The position numbers and the translations under genes are program-made. From Syngnathus acus (taxonomy: Eukaryota; Chordata; Actinopteri; Syngnathiformes; Syngnathidae), in contig NC_051098.1 of the NCBI RefSeq assembly GCF_901709675.1, positions 16,427,464-16,491,463 of the forward strand: a stretch of DNA of 64,000 nt, read 5' to 3'. Shown here piece after piece: positions 22,201 through 37,691 of this stretch. Positions within the stretch are counted from its first letter, which is position 1, and each line of letters opens with the position of its first letter. The notes under the pieces are model-generated. The model searched no databases. It was not told where the DNA came from and was given only the letters and a program-made list of their open reading frames with translations.

Positions 22201-24414
22201 ATGGGGGGGGGTTCAATGTGAAAGCTGCCTTATATTATATACAGTATAGGCTACACAACTAACTGATGAATAACAACTTTTGAAATCAGACTAGTAAATA
22301 TTTGTCAAAAAAATAAAAAGGTGAATCTTAATAAAAATTGCTTGCAATTTCTCAATTTTTTGACAATTTGTAATTTTAGTATTGACACATGAAGTCCATG
22401 CGCAATTTGTCTTTGCGGGCCACATAAAATGAGGTGACGGGCCGTATCCAGCCCCCGGGCCTTGAGTTTGCTAACGATGCGAGAGTGAGACAGCTATCTG
22501 TTCGATCAGAGTTTTACCTCTAACAATATGCTTTAAAAGCCTTGACATATTTGAGTGTCATGATTGATGATTTGGTTTTTGTAATCATTTTTTTGACATC
22601 CTAATTGCCGGCTACTGTTTGCTTGACATTCAAATCAAAGTCGGAGCTCTAATCTTGAAATAAATATAGGACGAGTCAGCCATATTATTAATGGTGCTTA
22701 TTTGTGGTTTGCATGAGACTTTGAGCCACTGCGATGAGATCACGCAGAAGCCCACTCAAGACATAGTCAGCATATTCAAAAAAGAAAAAGAAAACTGTTG
22801 TTTCATTGCTCTCACACAGAGGGATTGTGTCTGGCCAAGCATTCGGAAACTTCGGACTTGTCAGCGTCACGTCATTCATTGCCATTGACGGTTGTAGACG
22901 TCAAAGACTGGGTTGGCAATGAATGAGTTAAGAAAAGAAACGCTTCCTCTGAAATTCACGGGATATTGCTCAAGTAGAATATATTCTCCCCGGGGCTGGC
23001 TGCATTCCAATACACTTACTGATTAGCTCCGCTCGCTTTTGAAGCCCAAATGTGAGAAAAAAAAAATGCACGTGCAGTAGTTTTCTTAAAAGAGTAAATG
23101 TTGTTTTGTATAGGTTATGTTTTTTTTTTTTCCCCCAAACGCTCGGCTCCTGTCCATGTGTCAATCCAAAAGTGCTGAGCCGCCAGAAAGGGCAAAAGAG
23201 CGAGAGAAGAAGTCGGCTGGAGTAAACGGCGGGCTTTTCCATTCATGGACTGTGTCAGCAATTCCGAGCCACATCCTGGAGTCTGTGGTAACCCTAACCC
23301 TAACCCGCACAGACACTCCACTAGTGGCCGCTGGCCGCACTCCAAAAAGCTAATGAACGAGACCGTCCGTTATTGCAAAGACTACAAAGAGTTCCGCGTC
23401 CCATTTGGAAACACCTTTGGAAAGTGTCAGGGGGGAAAAAAAAAAAAGAAAACGGCGCAAGACAAGACACGAAATATAAACACGCACGTGTCGGAAACAT
23501 ATGTCGAACAAATTAGGGTAACGCGCGAATGACTCGCTGGCACGTGGACACAATCCATATGCTTGCTTGGGGTTTGCAATTATCAAAATATTTTTTTTCT
23601 CCTCACAGCACATTGTTGTCAAATGATGAAGTCATTTATTTGTCTTTTGTTGTCTGTCAACTACTCACGCTTTCTTCCCACAGATGGCGCCTTGGTACCA
23701 ATTGCGACAAGTGCTGAAGTACTTCTTGCGGGTGCCCATCACTTGCTGCAAGGCGCACACGTTGGGCCTGAGGGGCGACGTTGACGTTGGGAGGAAGGAA
23801 GGAAACATCAAGCAGGTAAGACTCAATCATGAAAACTTGGAGAGAAACAAGTCAAATCATTCAAAAGCAAAATATGTGCGTGATCATATTGTACATGGGA
23901 ATTTGTTTGTAATATTTGAACAAAGGTTGCTGAGTATCCAATCTAATATGAGTATTTCTATTATTTGCATTGAATTAATGCCAGATATCCACAAAGTGAA
24001 ATATTTCATACTCTTATTTCATTTATTTGTATTAGCTTGCAGCTAATAAAAACCCAGAATCCATAAAGGTTTTTTTTTTCAATCAAATGGCTAGCCTTTA
24101 TTTAGAATATTCCAATTGATTATTAATATAAATAAGAACAATAATACATTATGATATAATAATATTAATATAATTATAATTTGGATGAACTTGTTTTTGT
24201 AATATTTATCAAAAAACAGCAGTTGCAATAAGGCACTGACATTGGACTTGATCCTAAATGAGGCCATAGAAGCAAATGGGCCCAAGTCTTACCCCTGGTT
24301 CCTGGCCCGGATGCGGCTGTGCGCCACGATCTTGTCGTAGGCCGACGAGTGTGCCTCGTCCAGCAAGGATGAGAGCACAAAGAGTGCAAAGGTGGCGGCC
24401 ACGACGAGCTTCAT
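13225..24414 (-). CDS. postn: POSTN (periostin), complete, 22 coding exons
   Basis: Secreted matricellular fasciclin-family protein that binds integrins, collagen, fibronectin and tenascin. Exons in order are 24293-24414, 23669-23767, 21357-21421, 21023-21180, 20783-20947, 20571-20717, 19822-19963, 18866-19078, 18497-18631, 17936-18084, 17734-17870, 17462-17592, 17257-17387, 17012-17114, 16843-16910, 16587-16632, 16476-16502, 15770-15922, 15566-15613, 15344-15406, 15217-15255 and 13225-13253. They total 2370 nt and 789 residues (human 836), with all phases consistent. Residues 1-22 look like a signal peptide ([20 protein letters not shown]). The EMI domain (about 40-95) shows [15 protein letters not shown] and [13 protein letters not shown]. 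Four FAS1 domains follow at about 97-231, 235-366, 370-495 and 498-630, with motifs such as [33 protein letters not shown] and [11 protein letters not shown]. The exon-rich C-terminal tail (630-789) ends in the basic GSRRRGRD. Confidence 0.95.
13384..14240 (+). mobile_element. hAT-type DNA transposon remnant with 8-bp target duplication
   Basis: The element spans 13392-14232 (841 bp). Its terminal inverted repeats begin TAGAGATGCACCGATCCGA and end with the reverse complement. It is flanked by identical 8-bp duplications GCAGCAAG at 13384-13391 and 14233-14240, as hAT transposases make. The interior has subterminal ATCGG-rich repeats and one BED-type zinc finger start (13582 onward: [25 protein letters not shown], then LNEHLEHQ). 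The transposase catalytic part is absent, so it is a non-autonomous deletion derivative. It sits in the last POSTN intron. Confidence 0.92.
13582..13800 (+). pseudogene. BED zinc-finger fragment of hAT transposase
   Basis: An open frame inside the hAT element beginning [13 protein letters not shown]. It has the BED-finger spacing of an aromatic SAVWRYF block, CNVCKAN and a distal HLEHQ. The rest of the transposase is missing and the frame then runs into AT-rich filler, so it is a remnant, not a working gene. Confidence 0.7.
14821..14934 (+). repeat. Tandem duplication of a 60-bp unit in the last POSTN intron
   Basis: Copy 1 is 14821-14880 and copy 2 starts at 14881; both begin GTTGTAAATTT and contain AAAACTATC and CAGCTTCGGAA. 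The period of exactly 60 bp (20 codons) keeps a minus-strand frame open through both copies. The copies have diverged at roughly one base in seven. Confidence 0.85.
15217..15255 (-). CDS. postn: POSTN penultimate micro-exon
   Basis: A 39-bp exon bounded by TATATAG and donor GTAAAG, encoding [13 protein letters not shown]. Position, basic composition and phase match human exon 22 (DTPVRKLQANKKVQ). It was identified by phase and neighbourhood, so it is less certain than the FAS1 exons. Confidence 0.65.
   Translation of the reverse strand, partial: KAFQGETLPEEF
15424..15485 (+). repeat. (GAATA)n and linked dispersed-repeat tail
   Basis: About four GAATA units (15428-15449) run directly into TCTTTATCGTCATTGTCACA and ACAACGAAAT. 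This pentamer-plus-tail pattern looks like a dispersed fish retroposon 3' end, from general familiarity. A related tail appears near 47675. Confidence 0.45.
15770..15922 (-). CDS. postn: POSTN tail exon with four 13-residue repeats and a GC donor
   Basis: The exon encodes four tandem copies of a 13-residue unit with consensus (P)x(I/V)TKVTRVIE; the visible cores are [30 protein letters not shown] and ITKVTRVVT. The repeats correspond to the TKVxxEGEP-like region of the mammalian periostin tail, which is alternatively spliced in mammals. Its 5' splice site is ACAG|GCAAGT, a GC-AG intron, while all other introns in the window are GT-AG. The phase (1 nt in, 1 nt out) matches both neighbours, so the exon can be skipped without a frameshift. 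Confidence 0.88.
19966..19986 (+). repeat. postn: (GGAA)n polypyrimidine tract of a POSTN intron
   Basis: Five GGAA units on + are CTTCC repeats on the transcribed strand. They abut the acceptor of POSTN exon 19822-19963 and probably form its polypyrimidine tract. Confidence 0.7.
22083..22105. repeat. (TA)n microsatellite in POSTN intron 2
   Basis: About eleven TA units in the long POSTN intron between the EMI-domain exons. Confidence 0.9.
22225..22480 (+). repeat. Dispersed repeat, copy 1 (GGGCCACATAAAATG family)
   Basis: It shares long stretches with 62393-62712: ATACAGTATAGGCTACA, AACTAACTGATGAATA, TTTGAAATCAGA, GACAATTTGTAATTTTAGTA and GCGGGCCACATAAAATGA, ending in CCCCCGGGCCT. Such elements are common in fish genomes as short non-autonomous DNA transposons, which is family knowledge and not verified here. 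It lies in a POSTN intron. Confidence 0.7.
23289..23306 (-). repeat. Short interstitial telomere-like repeat (TTAGGG)3
   Basis: Three perfect TAACCC units on + in a POSTN intron. Too short to imply a chromosome fusion. Confidence 0.6.
24293..24414 (-). CDS. postn: POSTN exon 1: signal peptide and start
   Basis: The ATG at 24414 begins [18 protein letters not shown], a hydrophobic signal peptide. [17 protein letters not shown] follows, matching the start of mature periostin (YDKILAHSRIRGRDQ in human). The donor GTAAGA at 24292 leaves a split Gly codon, completed by the next exon at 23767. Confidence 0.93.
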
Positions 24415-24470
24415 CCTTGACTTGCTGCTTTGCACGGCCAAAGTGATGAGAGCTCCTCTCAGAGTGCGCC

Positions 24471-24478
24471 TTTATATA
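24471..24478 (-). promoter_or_regulatory. postn: POSTN TATA box (TATATAAA)
   Basis: On the minus strand TATATAAA lies 57-64 nt upstream of the POSTN ATG. A start site near 24445 would leave a 5' UTR of about 30 nt. It is the only well-placed TATA box found for any gene in the window, in keeping with an inducible, tissue-restricted matrix gene. Confidence 0.65.
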
Positions 24479-24881
24479 CGTACGTCCCGGCCCGTCCCGC
24501 GCCTCCCGCTCCAGGAGGATGACAACATCACGCTCAAGTACGACCAGGAAACTCACGCACTTAGCCCCCCCCTTTTTCTCAATATTTCCCCAAAGTACTC
24601 ATCATAACACATACTGTAACACTCCACTTTGTTTACATTTTTCTAAATGAGACCATTTCAATGTTGGTTTTAAAATCGGAATTTATTTTTGCCTCCTTTT
24701 AATGACCAAATAGAGTTATGGGACACTTTATTAGGCATCGTTTCCATGCAGCAACCCAAATATTATTAGTTTCTAGTATCACCATTTTTCTGTCAACTTA
24801 AGCCATTGCAACTTTATCGAACAAGCATGTCATTGTCTGCAGCATTGCATGAAATTGTGTGAACACATGTTGTGTGTGTTA

Positions 24882-24897
24882 GTGCCATCTAGTGGTG
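24882..24897 (-). promoter_or_regulatory. CTCF-like motif (CACCACTAGATGGCAC on -)
   Basis: Core CCACTAGATGGC on the minus strand, upstream of POSTN. Motif match only. Confidence 0.4.
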
Positions 24898-25420
24898 AGA
24901 AGGACTGCTTGTTTAGCACTTGCAATAAGGTCATTCCAGGTCAGCGTTTCCCAAATTTCTTAGGCCAAGGCACATCTCTGACTTGAGACAATGTGCTTCC
25001 TGAATTCCAGGCTCGTTTACTCAAACACAACGCTATTGTTTGTAGCTTTGAATGGCATCTGCCATCCAGCAGACGGGCATTTCCTTATTCTGCCCATCGC
25101 TGGCATAGATGGACAAATCGGATCACTGGACCAGAATATGTGAGATTGCAAAGTCTGTTTCACTCGGTGATCAAGGACACACACGGAAAACACGTGAGAC
25201 ACATCTGGGATATTCCAGGCAAGTCTCCGTGCAAATCCCACATCCGATGGGCCTGGCTTCCCACCTTTCATGTGGCCGCCATTACTGACTGTATGTTGGA
25301 AAACTGCAAATATTTTTCAAAGTGAAAATGATGTCATAATTACAGTCACTATTTGAAGATCAAACTTGTCTTAACTCTATAACAATCAAACGAGATAGTC
25401 CGTCTTGATACCATAAAATG

Positions 25421-25436
25421 CCACAGGATGGCGCCA
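25421..25436 (+). promoter_or_regulatory. CTCF-like motif CCACAGGATGGCGCCA
   Basis: Weaker match to the CTCF core, in the POSTN-TRPC4 interval. Confidence 0.3.
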
Positions 25437-26373
25437 AAGCCTGGCTTGATAGGAAAGTAGTACAATGTTGTCAAAGTGAGACATTTTGACTATTGGCAAC
25501 GAGTTAACCTTAGCCTGGGTTGTTGGCGGAAATTCCTCGTAGTCTTTGCCGCATGTGCTGTACAGTTGTATTCACAAATAGGTTCAACTTTCAAGGTCTT
25601 TTATGAACTCCTTACCCAGTGTTGATATTTCATGTCGATGGAAACAAGTGGAGGACATTAAGTGGATAAGCCAGACGTTTGAAGACGCGACGAGTTTCCT
25701 CGCGTGCACGCAGCAGCAACAACGACGGCACAGATGAGATCAATGCGGCCGTAATTGGATGCAGCGCGCCGTCGACGCTCTTTTTCACTTGCACGTCGAC
25801 AATCAAAACACAGCGAAATGCGCGCCTGTCACACCATCGGTGACGGCGATAAAAGCCATAACGAGCGCAGAAGCTTTTAGTGCCTCCCCAAATCTCTTGA
25901 GCGTCACGTCAGCGTTTGGGAGCTTGTTTTTCTTCGAAAACTTTCAAAAGTGCATTCGACAGACACATCGTTAAGTCTGCTGCCATTCTCAACGCTCGCA
26001 AATAATGCCTTGACATACGCGAGGAAATTCCTGAGCTCCTTTCTATTTAGCAGCCAGCAGTTGACATCATGTCACTAGTATTGTTATTTTTCCATTGGGC
26101 TAGAAGGAATTTGGAATTGACAAGTTGAAAATATCAGTCTGGTGGGTGTGCCTTATGCACAGCTTCCAGTGAAGGGAACCAGTTGCACAATTTTCCATGA
26201 ATTATTGAGTACTGACTCGTAAACATGCATACAAATGATCCTTTTTTTTTTTTTTAAATTTTGTGAGCAGTCAAGCAGCCACTTGATTGGCTCAATGATT
26301 CTCAACCGCTGTGCCAGGAAATGTAAGAGGCTGAAAATGATCCAATTTGACCGGCAGAACAAAGCCATTGTCC

Positions 26374-26391
26374 TCCACTAGAGGGCAGACG
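26374..26391 (+). promoter_or_regulatory. CTCF-like motif TCCACTAGAGGGCAGACG
   Basis: Strong CTCF-core match. The same 18 bases recur exactly at 32824-32841, on the other side of TRPC4 and in the same orientation. Confidence 0.45.
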
Positions 26392-27042
26392 TTCTGTTGC
26401 CACAGTCCCAGCTTGATGTTGAAAGTTTGATAGCAACTTTTTGGGGCCGTTGCGGTCGAGTTGCTTTTTCGGGATGTTCAGATTCTGGTCGTACGCGTTG
26501 CGCTGGGCATGTTGAGAATTTCCTGTAAGCTTAGCAGCTACTTTTGTATACAGACAGACTCTGCGTGGAGAAGAAGTCAACTGTTGACTGTTTTTCCTCA
26601 CTGTAAACAGGATGAGTGAGAATTGAAAGCAAAGCAGATAAACTTACGAGCGTTCCCCATAAATAGAAGCTTTGACACGGTGTCTCTGCTGCTTTTTATA
26701 TTGTAATTTGCTGATACACCAAGTGAAATTATTTCTTTTTGGAGCGTCCATCAGAAATAATGATAAAAGCCAACATGTCAATTTGGGCAGCAAACTTTCC
26801 AGGAGTTGCATTTCCTCGTATCCCATCGTTGAGAAGAAGTTACAAAGATGTGTCAGAATAATTTAGTCGCGTGGCATGCGGCACTATATAATTAGAACAA
26901 AATTGAAACCGCTTCATTTATGAAAGTAACGAATAATTTACTGTCCCCTCAACATGAGGTCCGCAGTCGACGCTTTGTATGATTTGTTACTTTTTAAAAA
27001 AACAGAGACAGTTTGAGGAGGAGAAATCAACTTAGTTGACAC

Positions 27043-27048
27043 ATTTAA
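27043..27048 (-). promoter_or_regulatory. trpc4: Candidate TRPC4 polyadenylation signal ATTAAA
   Basis: ATTAAA on the minus strand about 200 nt after the TRPC4 stop codon. It is the closest plausible signal. Confidence 0.35.
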
Positions 27049-27248
27049 TACTTTCTTGTTTCTTCACTTTCCACACGTCAGCACTTTTTCATGTAGCGCA
27101 CGAGCTAACAAGAACACGGCCGGCCGGGAAAGCGTCTTCATTCCGTACGTTATCGCAAAGCGGGGGATCAAACCAAATCTCTTCCCGTATACTATGTGGC
27201 CGCGAGTGAACATTGTTGAGGTCATCAACGTCCAGCAGGTTGCAGCTC

Positions 27249-31997
<4,749 letters not shown>

Positions 31998-32470
31998 GGT
32001 TCCCTTCCCCGCCTTGCCTCACCACGCTTCTTATTTGCTTTGATCTCAATGGCGAGAATCCGTCTTAAACTGTGCTCGCATGCAATAATAATAAGTTTTT
32101 TTTTTTAATATATATATATGCTGCAGACAGCCATCTAGTAGGTAGAACCCTAACCCTTAAGCATTTTTGAAATCTTTCTATACTGAACTAGAATTGCAAC
32201 TTGTTATGGGATCATTGAACTCGTTTTGTAATATCTGACCAAAAAATGGAATGACATCACAGTGCATGCCCTCTTTTTTTCTTTTTTTCTACCCCCCCAT
32301 CAAATGCAAATCGTCTTTACCTTTTCGGCGGTGCAAAGTAGCCACTCGCTGGGCAAGCAGAAAATGTCAAGGAGGCGCAAAGATGACAAGCTTGTAATGG
32401 TGAGTCAGAAGTGGTCCAGCACGCAAGGCAGGACGCACTAACTCAATGACATGTCAAGCAGTCAGCCACT

Positions 32471-32503
32471 CCCTCCCTCCCTCCCTCCCTCCCTCCCTCC
32501 CTC
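32471..32503 (+). repeat. (CCCT)n simple repeat upstream of TRPC4
   Basis: About eight CCCT units, 0.5 kb upstream of the TRPC4 ATG. Purine-rich GGGA on the transcribed strand. Confidence 0.9.
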
Positions 32504-32823
32504 TCCATGCTCTCAAGTCTATCCTCTTTTTCTTCCTCTCCGACAGCTTTTCAATTTCAAACTCAAGCAGGAGTGGTGACCTTTGCCGTTGTCGGCTATG
32601 ATCACTCGCAAGAAGACGTTCACCTGACACCTTGGTGTTTTCTTTTTAGTGACTGAAAGATCTTTATCCCCACACAGTTTTCATAATGTTTATTAAAAAA
32701 AAAGCCTCATGAAAGGCTTAAGCAGCATCTCATTTTTGTTGGCCACACAAATGTTGTCACCTTCTTGATGGCTTACTGTGCCCCACATCTGCTCACTTGT
32801 CTTGCTCTTCAGTTCAGCATCCG

Positions 32824-32841
32824 TCCACTAGAGGGCAGACG
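32824..32841 (+). promoter_or_regulatory. CTCF-like motif TCCACTAGAGGGCAGACG
   Basis: Exact 18-base match to 26374-26391. It lies about 0.8 kb upstream of the TRPC4 ATG. Together the two sites flank the whole TRPC4 coding region. Confidence 0.45.
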
Positions 32842-33465
32842 ACAACCCTTCTTGTTAGATACTCAAGCGTGTCCATGACTTATGATAGCTGCTCCACTCG
32901 GGAGCTGGAGATTTTTTTTTGCCCAACAGGGATAGAGGAAAGAAAAAAAAAAACATCCTCCAGGGGATCATCCTTCCTTTTTGGGTGTCTGATGAAGTGG
33001 ACAAAAATCTAGGCCAGCAAAATGGTTCATGGCGAGCCAGTCTTGCGGTTCACTTCTTGGCATGTTGTTTACTGCTTTCAACTTTTTCTCGCTAAGAAGT
33101 TTTATGTTTGTCATAAATAAGGTTCAGCGCCGCAAGCACCTAGAGAAGCTACTCAAGACGTTTGCGGCAACATCATTGAATATTAATTGCATCGTTTCCC
33201 GAGGAAGACTTTTCCTCTTCCCTATTCAGTAAGTCAGATAAACCGCACTTTGTATTTCAAGCCAATCGTCGGGCCGGATCGGATTTGTTTTCCGAGGCGG
33301 TTGACCTCGCCGCGCGGGTTTCGACCTCGCCGCTCCAGAAGAACCCTGATGATGCAACGGTCCGAAATCCAAACATCATTAGACGAACGTGAACTCATTA
33401 GTGCCGCTGGATTGACATGTTGACGCAAGCTGAACACAGTCGTGCATCACTTATGACCCGGGTGT

Positions 33466-33600
33466 CAAAGCAAAGGCCGGGGGGCCAGATATGGCCCGCC
33501 GCATCCTTTTATGTAGCCCGCGAAGACAAATCCAATTCATGTCAGGACTAAAATTGTCTTCACTTTTAAAAAATAGAGATATTGCTAGCATTTTTTTACC
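33466..33600 (-). repeat. Dispersed repeat, copy 2 (fragment, opposite orientation)
   Basis: GGCCAGATATGGCCCGCCG and TTTTATGTAGCCCGCGAAG, then AGGACTAAAATTGTCTTCAC, are the reverse-complement counterparts of the ends of the copies at 22225 and 62393. Confidence 0.6.
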
Positions 33601-36600
33601 ATTTATCTTTTCAACGTATTTTCATGTTTTTTACTTGATTTGAAATCTAGTTACGCGCTCATGAGATGTGTCCGCCTCCCGGCAACAAATGCCAAATAGG
33701 TTGAGCCGTCCCAAAAAAAAGCCTGAGCCAGGAGGGTCTTTCTTGTTTACACAACTCGTAGCGTCTGCTCGGGTAAAAATACATTTGACTCGGGTTCCTC
33801 CCCCCTCCCCTCGGAGGCGATGCGTTCGAGGTTGTGTTTGTTGCAGGTATTTGTGGGCTCAGCAACGGCATCGCCTGACAAGACTGAGCAAACGTTTGTC
33901 AGTTGGCTCGCCGGTTCCCATTAAAGCTGTCAGTCGAGCGTGTGCGCGCGTGGGTGTTTGCTGTGTTTTTTTTTTTTTTTTTTTCTTCTGTGTGAGGGGC
34001 TACCAGGGGCAGGGGGTTATAAATCAAACTCAAGGCCCCATAAGTGAAGTCCACATCTATCAGGAAGCATCAATTACAAGTTAACAGATGACAGACGACT
34101 CCGAGGGGCAGATTAAGTCCATTACGGCGCGGCGGGGAGAAATATTTGAAATATTCCCCCCAAACATAACAAGCCACCCACCCCTCCCTGACCCATTTTT
34201 GGGCCACAACAGGCCCTCAGCTAGAAGCTTGTTAGTTGATTTTGAGTGTTGTTGTTTTTTTACAAATGACATGAAGAAGCTAAAACGCCATTTTAATCAT
34301 CCCACGCAGTGTCGACAATTGCCGTCGACTCCCAGCAGCCAACTTGGTCATCAAGTCAGCTCATAACGGGTGGGGGGGGGTCTTCTTGTCAAGTGCCCGG
34401 CACCTTAAGAACTCATCAGCGGCAAGAAGCCCCGCGAGCTGGTTGGCAGCATGATGATTAAATAAGGTGAACTTTGAACTGCGGGTGAGCGCCGCTCGGC
34501 AGGCGGGGGACTTTGAGATTTTCATATGTTGAGTCGGAAGCCCGGAGGAATGCCTTGTGCTAGGCCCCTTTTATTTGATAGCTGCAAGAAAAATATCAGC
34601 ATCAAAACATCTTAGCTGTCAAGGTGAAGACAAGAAAGCGTCGATTAACCGATGACGATTATTCAAAAATAAAAATGTAATGGCTTACAACCCATGTACA
34701 AAAATAAAAGTATTTTTTTAATTCAAAAAAATATATTATTATACGAGTAACTATGCTTTAAGAAACAACGACAATGTCACCTACTTCTATTTTCCAGGTC
34801 GCCATTTCTTAAGCAAACAGTAAATCAACCTCATTTGACTTGTTTGCAGACGCCGTGTGATTGCACCTGCCATCCGCAGTAGTCCAGCAGCAGCAGCAGC
34901 CGCCGCCGCCGTCGTGGCAGCGATGCGTGCATGCACGCCCGCCCGCGGGGATTGCGGCGCAGCGGCAAGGTAAAGAATATCATTAAATCTGACTGGCTCG
35001 CTCGCGCTGGCTGTTTAGTAGGGCGGCATCCCGAGAGTAATGAAAATTGCCCAAGATGGATTCGGCTAGCGGCCGACAATTCGCGCAATTTGCCTCGGTG
35101 GGCCCGAGACGGCGGTGCCACACTGTTTTGCGCTCGAAGCAAGCGGCGGAAAAGAATTGCACCTGACAGAAAGTTGATGAACTGAAATTGCCTCCGCCGT
35201 GACGTCGGGCGGCGCCGTCCAGGGGAATGACCACTCGCATTGCTAGCAAAAAAAACTAATCGGCAAGGTCTGCTCCTCTCTTCTGTCAATAACATGGTGT
35301 TTTAGTTATTTTTAAGATTTCGAGGATTTGCAGCAAGGCGGTCAGCAGGGCTCATTTGTCCGTCAGTGGACGTCGGGACGTCCATCCTAGTGCCTCGTTA
35401 TCTGGTGGCGCCTCCTGCCGCATACCTCAACGCGCTTGTCATAACAACGGCGCCACTGACGGACGAGTCCGGCCAACCGGCCTCGACGCTCGCCTTGGAG
35501 CCAGACGGGGAAAAATGACAGACTGCTGTCTTTCAATTATGCATGTGCGACAAAAAGCCTTTGGTCCTTGGTGGTAGCGGCACAGTTTGGATCCATTTTG
35601 CTATTTGTTTGTCATTCTCGAGTATCAACCATCTCAATTGCGGTGGCTGTTGTCATCTTCAACAAACTTCAAAGTTGCCTCGCTTACCCTTTCTTGTCTC
35701 TATCTGCAGCAGCAGCCCGTTTCATTTCATTTCAATTCCGTTGAAAGCTGTTGAGTGTCGGGAATTTCATTTTTTTGACCTTGTCCCTCTTCATGCTCAG
35801 GTTTTTTGTGATCCATTGAGTCGAGCTTGCCTTTTGCTAGCGCCGGTGAGAAGGAAGACATCCGCCTTTTTTTTTTTGGTCCTATAATGCTGTGCTGTTG
35901 TGCGGCCAAGGTAGCACCTTATCCGATTTTCAGTAAAAGCCCTCTTAGATGTTTTGTTGCTGTCTTTGGCAACTTTGGCTCAATGCGAGCGCTGTGCGAG
36001 TGCGATATTGAAGCCCCGCGCTTGGGCATCTTAGCCCGAGCCAATAAATCACAGCGACGCCTCTCTCCGGCACCTTCCTGACACCGTGCTCCGAATTGAC
36101 AATTTACACCAAATTTGATCTAAATCCGATATGACGGAATATGATAAAAGTTGGCTCCGCCTCAAGCCCAAGCCCGAAGCTTTGGGATATGATCCAATTC
36201 CCTCTCTGCGGGGGTTGCTGTCAGAGCGTTTTATTCCACCGCCTTTTCCCTCCCATTTTCTCTTCTGTCTGGAAGCTGTCAAAGCCTGAGGGCCATTTGC
36301 TGGCAGTTTACTCGCCTCTGCTTATAATTGGACTCCGTCAACAATGTCCAGCGCCCGTTTCGATACATGCCAAATTTGGACGTGTGGCTTCTTGGGGCAT
36401 TGGGGGGGAAGTTTCTCTATACCAATCAATTATCGAAGGTGGCTTTAATAGAAATGTCTCAATCAAATAAGCCTTTCGCATAAACAAACTCAATTAAAGC
36501 GGAGTCATCTCGAGCGTGACCGGCATTTCAAATATCGACACAGTAGCATAATTACGTTGAGTTTTCATTCAAACTGGATTTGGTGGTCAAAAGTACAAAA

Positions 36601-37429
36601 CGTGGCTTTGTTTTTAGCTTCTGAAATTGCCAGCTCCGGATATCAAGTTAAGGTCACAAATGTTGGCGGGGCGTGTCCCGACTTTGTTTATCGATAGCGT
36701 CCGGAGCGTGACATGAAAAGCATCCAAATGGGGGCAGGTACCACCCGCCCGCCCGTCTTGATGCTTGAGGTCCAATTCTCCAAGTTGCGGAGGGGGCAAA
36801 AAAACACGGCCTGGCTATTTTGCTATTTTTAAAAGCGCTCAGTCATGTGGATGATACTTGAAAGCTGCTTTTGATTGATGTACTTCTGGTTGCACTGCTG
36901 CTCTGCCGCTCGGCGGGCGTCCTCTCGCTCTTCATCATCACCGCTGCACACGGATCATGACCGGGCTTGTTGCGTGTCAGGAGAATGTGGAGCTGAGGGC
37001 CGAGGGGCGACACGCTGAAGGAAGTGGCTGACATTTTAGGATGAGAGGAAAAGCCACAGTTATGTCTACTCGAAAGGGTCTCAATGAAATCTGAAAGAAA
37101 TGAAGAATAACTATCATGTGAAGTTAATCATTCTCTTTAAATACCTTGTCTAATGATTTCTATGAGATTTTCCTTCATAGTTTGGCTAACGAGTACAGAT
37201 ATACTAGTCCCAAATTATTTTACTTTTTGACCATTGTAGTGCAAAGCAAATCTGCAGTCTCGCCAAAAGAGGGAGACAAAGTTTTCGACTTGCACAGCAT
37301 TTCTTCTGCACTCGTCTTTTGCCTCGCAGTGGAAGCGGAGACTTGATTGTAAGAGGGACTCCGTGTGCGGAGGAAAATGAAAATATGCTAAATGTCATCC
37401 AAGTGACGCATGCGTTGAAGTGGTGCGTT

Positions 37430-37691
37430 TCAATCTCCTCTCGGTGCAATCGGATTCCTCCCGTGACGGCGGCCAATCGGCTGCGAGGGGGGCGCGGCCG
37501 CGCTTTACTCGCTCCAAGAGGCAGCGAGCGTGAAGTTTGGCTGGCCAGTGCACAGACGCTGCGGGAGAATGGTGCACCTTGGCGGCGGGGGCTGCGCGAC
37601 GCCGTGCCACTTTGCAACTTAGTTGTGTGCCTGCTCGTGTGTGCGTGCGTCCGTCCCTGTGTGTGTGCGTAAAGTGAAGCCGCGGCTCCAA
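37430..37691 (+). promoter_or_regulatory. frem2: FREM2 CpG-rich 5' flank and 5' UTR
   Basis: GC- and CpG-rich DNA, with GCGGCCGCG at about 37495, leading into the FREM2 initiator codon. No TATA box is seen and the start site is not resolved. The reading frame is open upstream to about 37623, but there is no ATG in it before 37692. Confidence 0.45.

Larger units (their letters stand above)
24479..27042. other. POSTN-TRPC4 intergenic region
   Basis: About 2.6 kb between the POSTN promoter and the TRPC4 3' end. No gene is seen. It holds CTCF-like motifs at 24882-24897, 25421-25436 and 26374-26391. A repeat-like edge at about 24937-24990 (CCCAAATTTCTTAGGCCAAG) resembles common fish hAT-type fragments. 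A 110-codon open frame at 24993-25325 shows no recognisable domain. Confidence 0.5.
31998..37691. other. TRPC4-FREM2 intergenic region (divergent 5' ends)
   Basis: The 5' ends of TRPC4 (-) and FREM2 (+) face away from each other, so this 5.7 kb must contain both promoters. It holds a (CCCT)n run (32471-32503), a CTCF-like motif (32824-32841), a dispersed-repeat copy (about 33466-33600), a T-run at about 33966-33985 and a CAG/CCG-rich patch (about 34880-34920). GC content rises from about 37430 towards the FREM2 start. UFM1 is not detected. No coding exon is supported. Confidence 0.5.

Noticed and set aside
23289-23306. Chromosome-fusion scar (telomere repeats)
   Set aside because: Only three TAACCC units; a common chance occurrence in introns.
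24993-25325. 110-codon plus-strand frame between POSTN and TRPC4
   Set aside because: No domain, no splice context, and it starts beside repeat-like DNA; probably fortuitous.
37623-37691. Upstream extension of the FREM2 start
   Set aside because: The frame is open but has no ATG before 37692, and the signal peptide fits the 37692 start.
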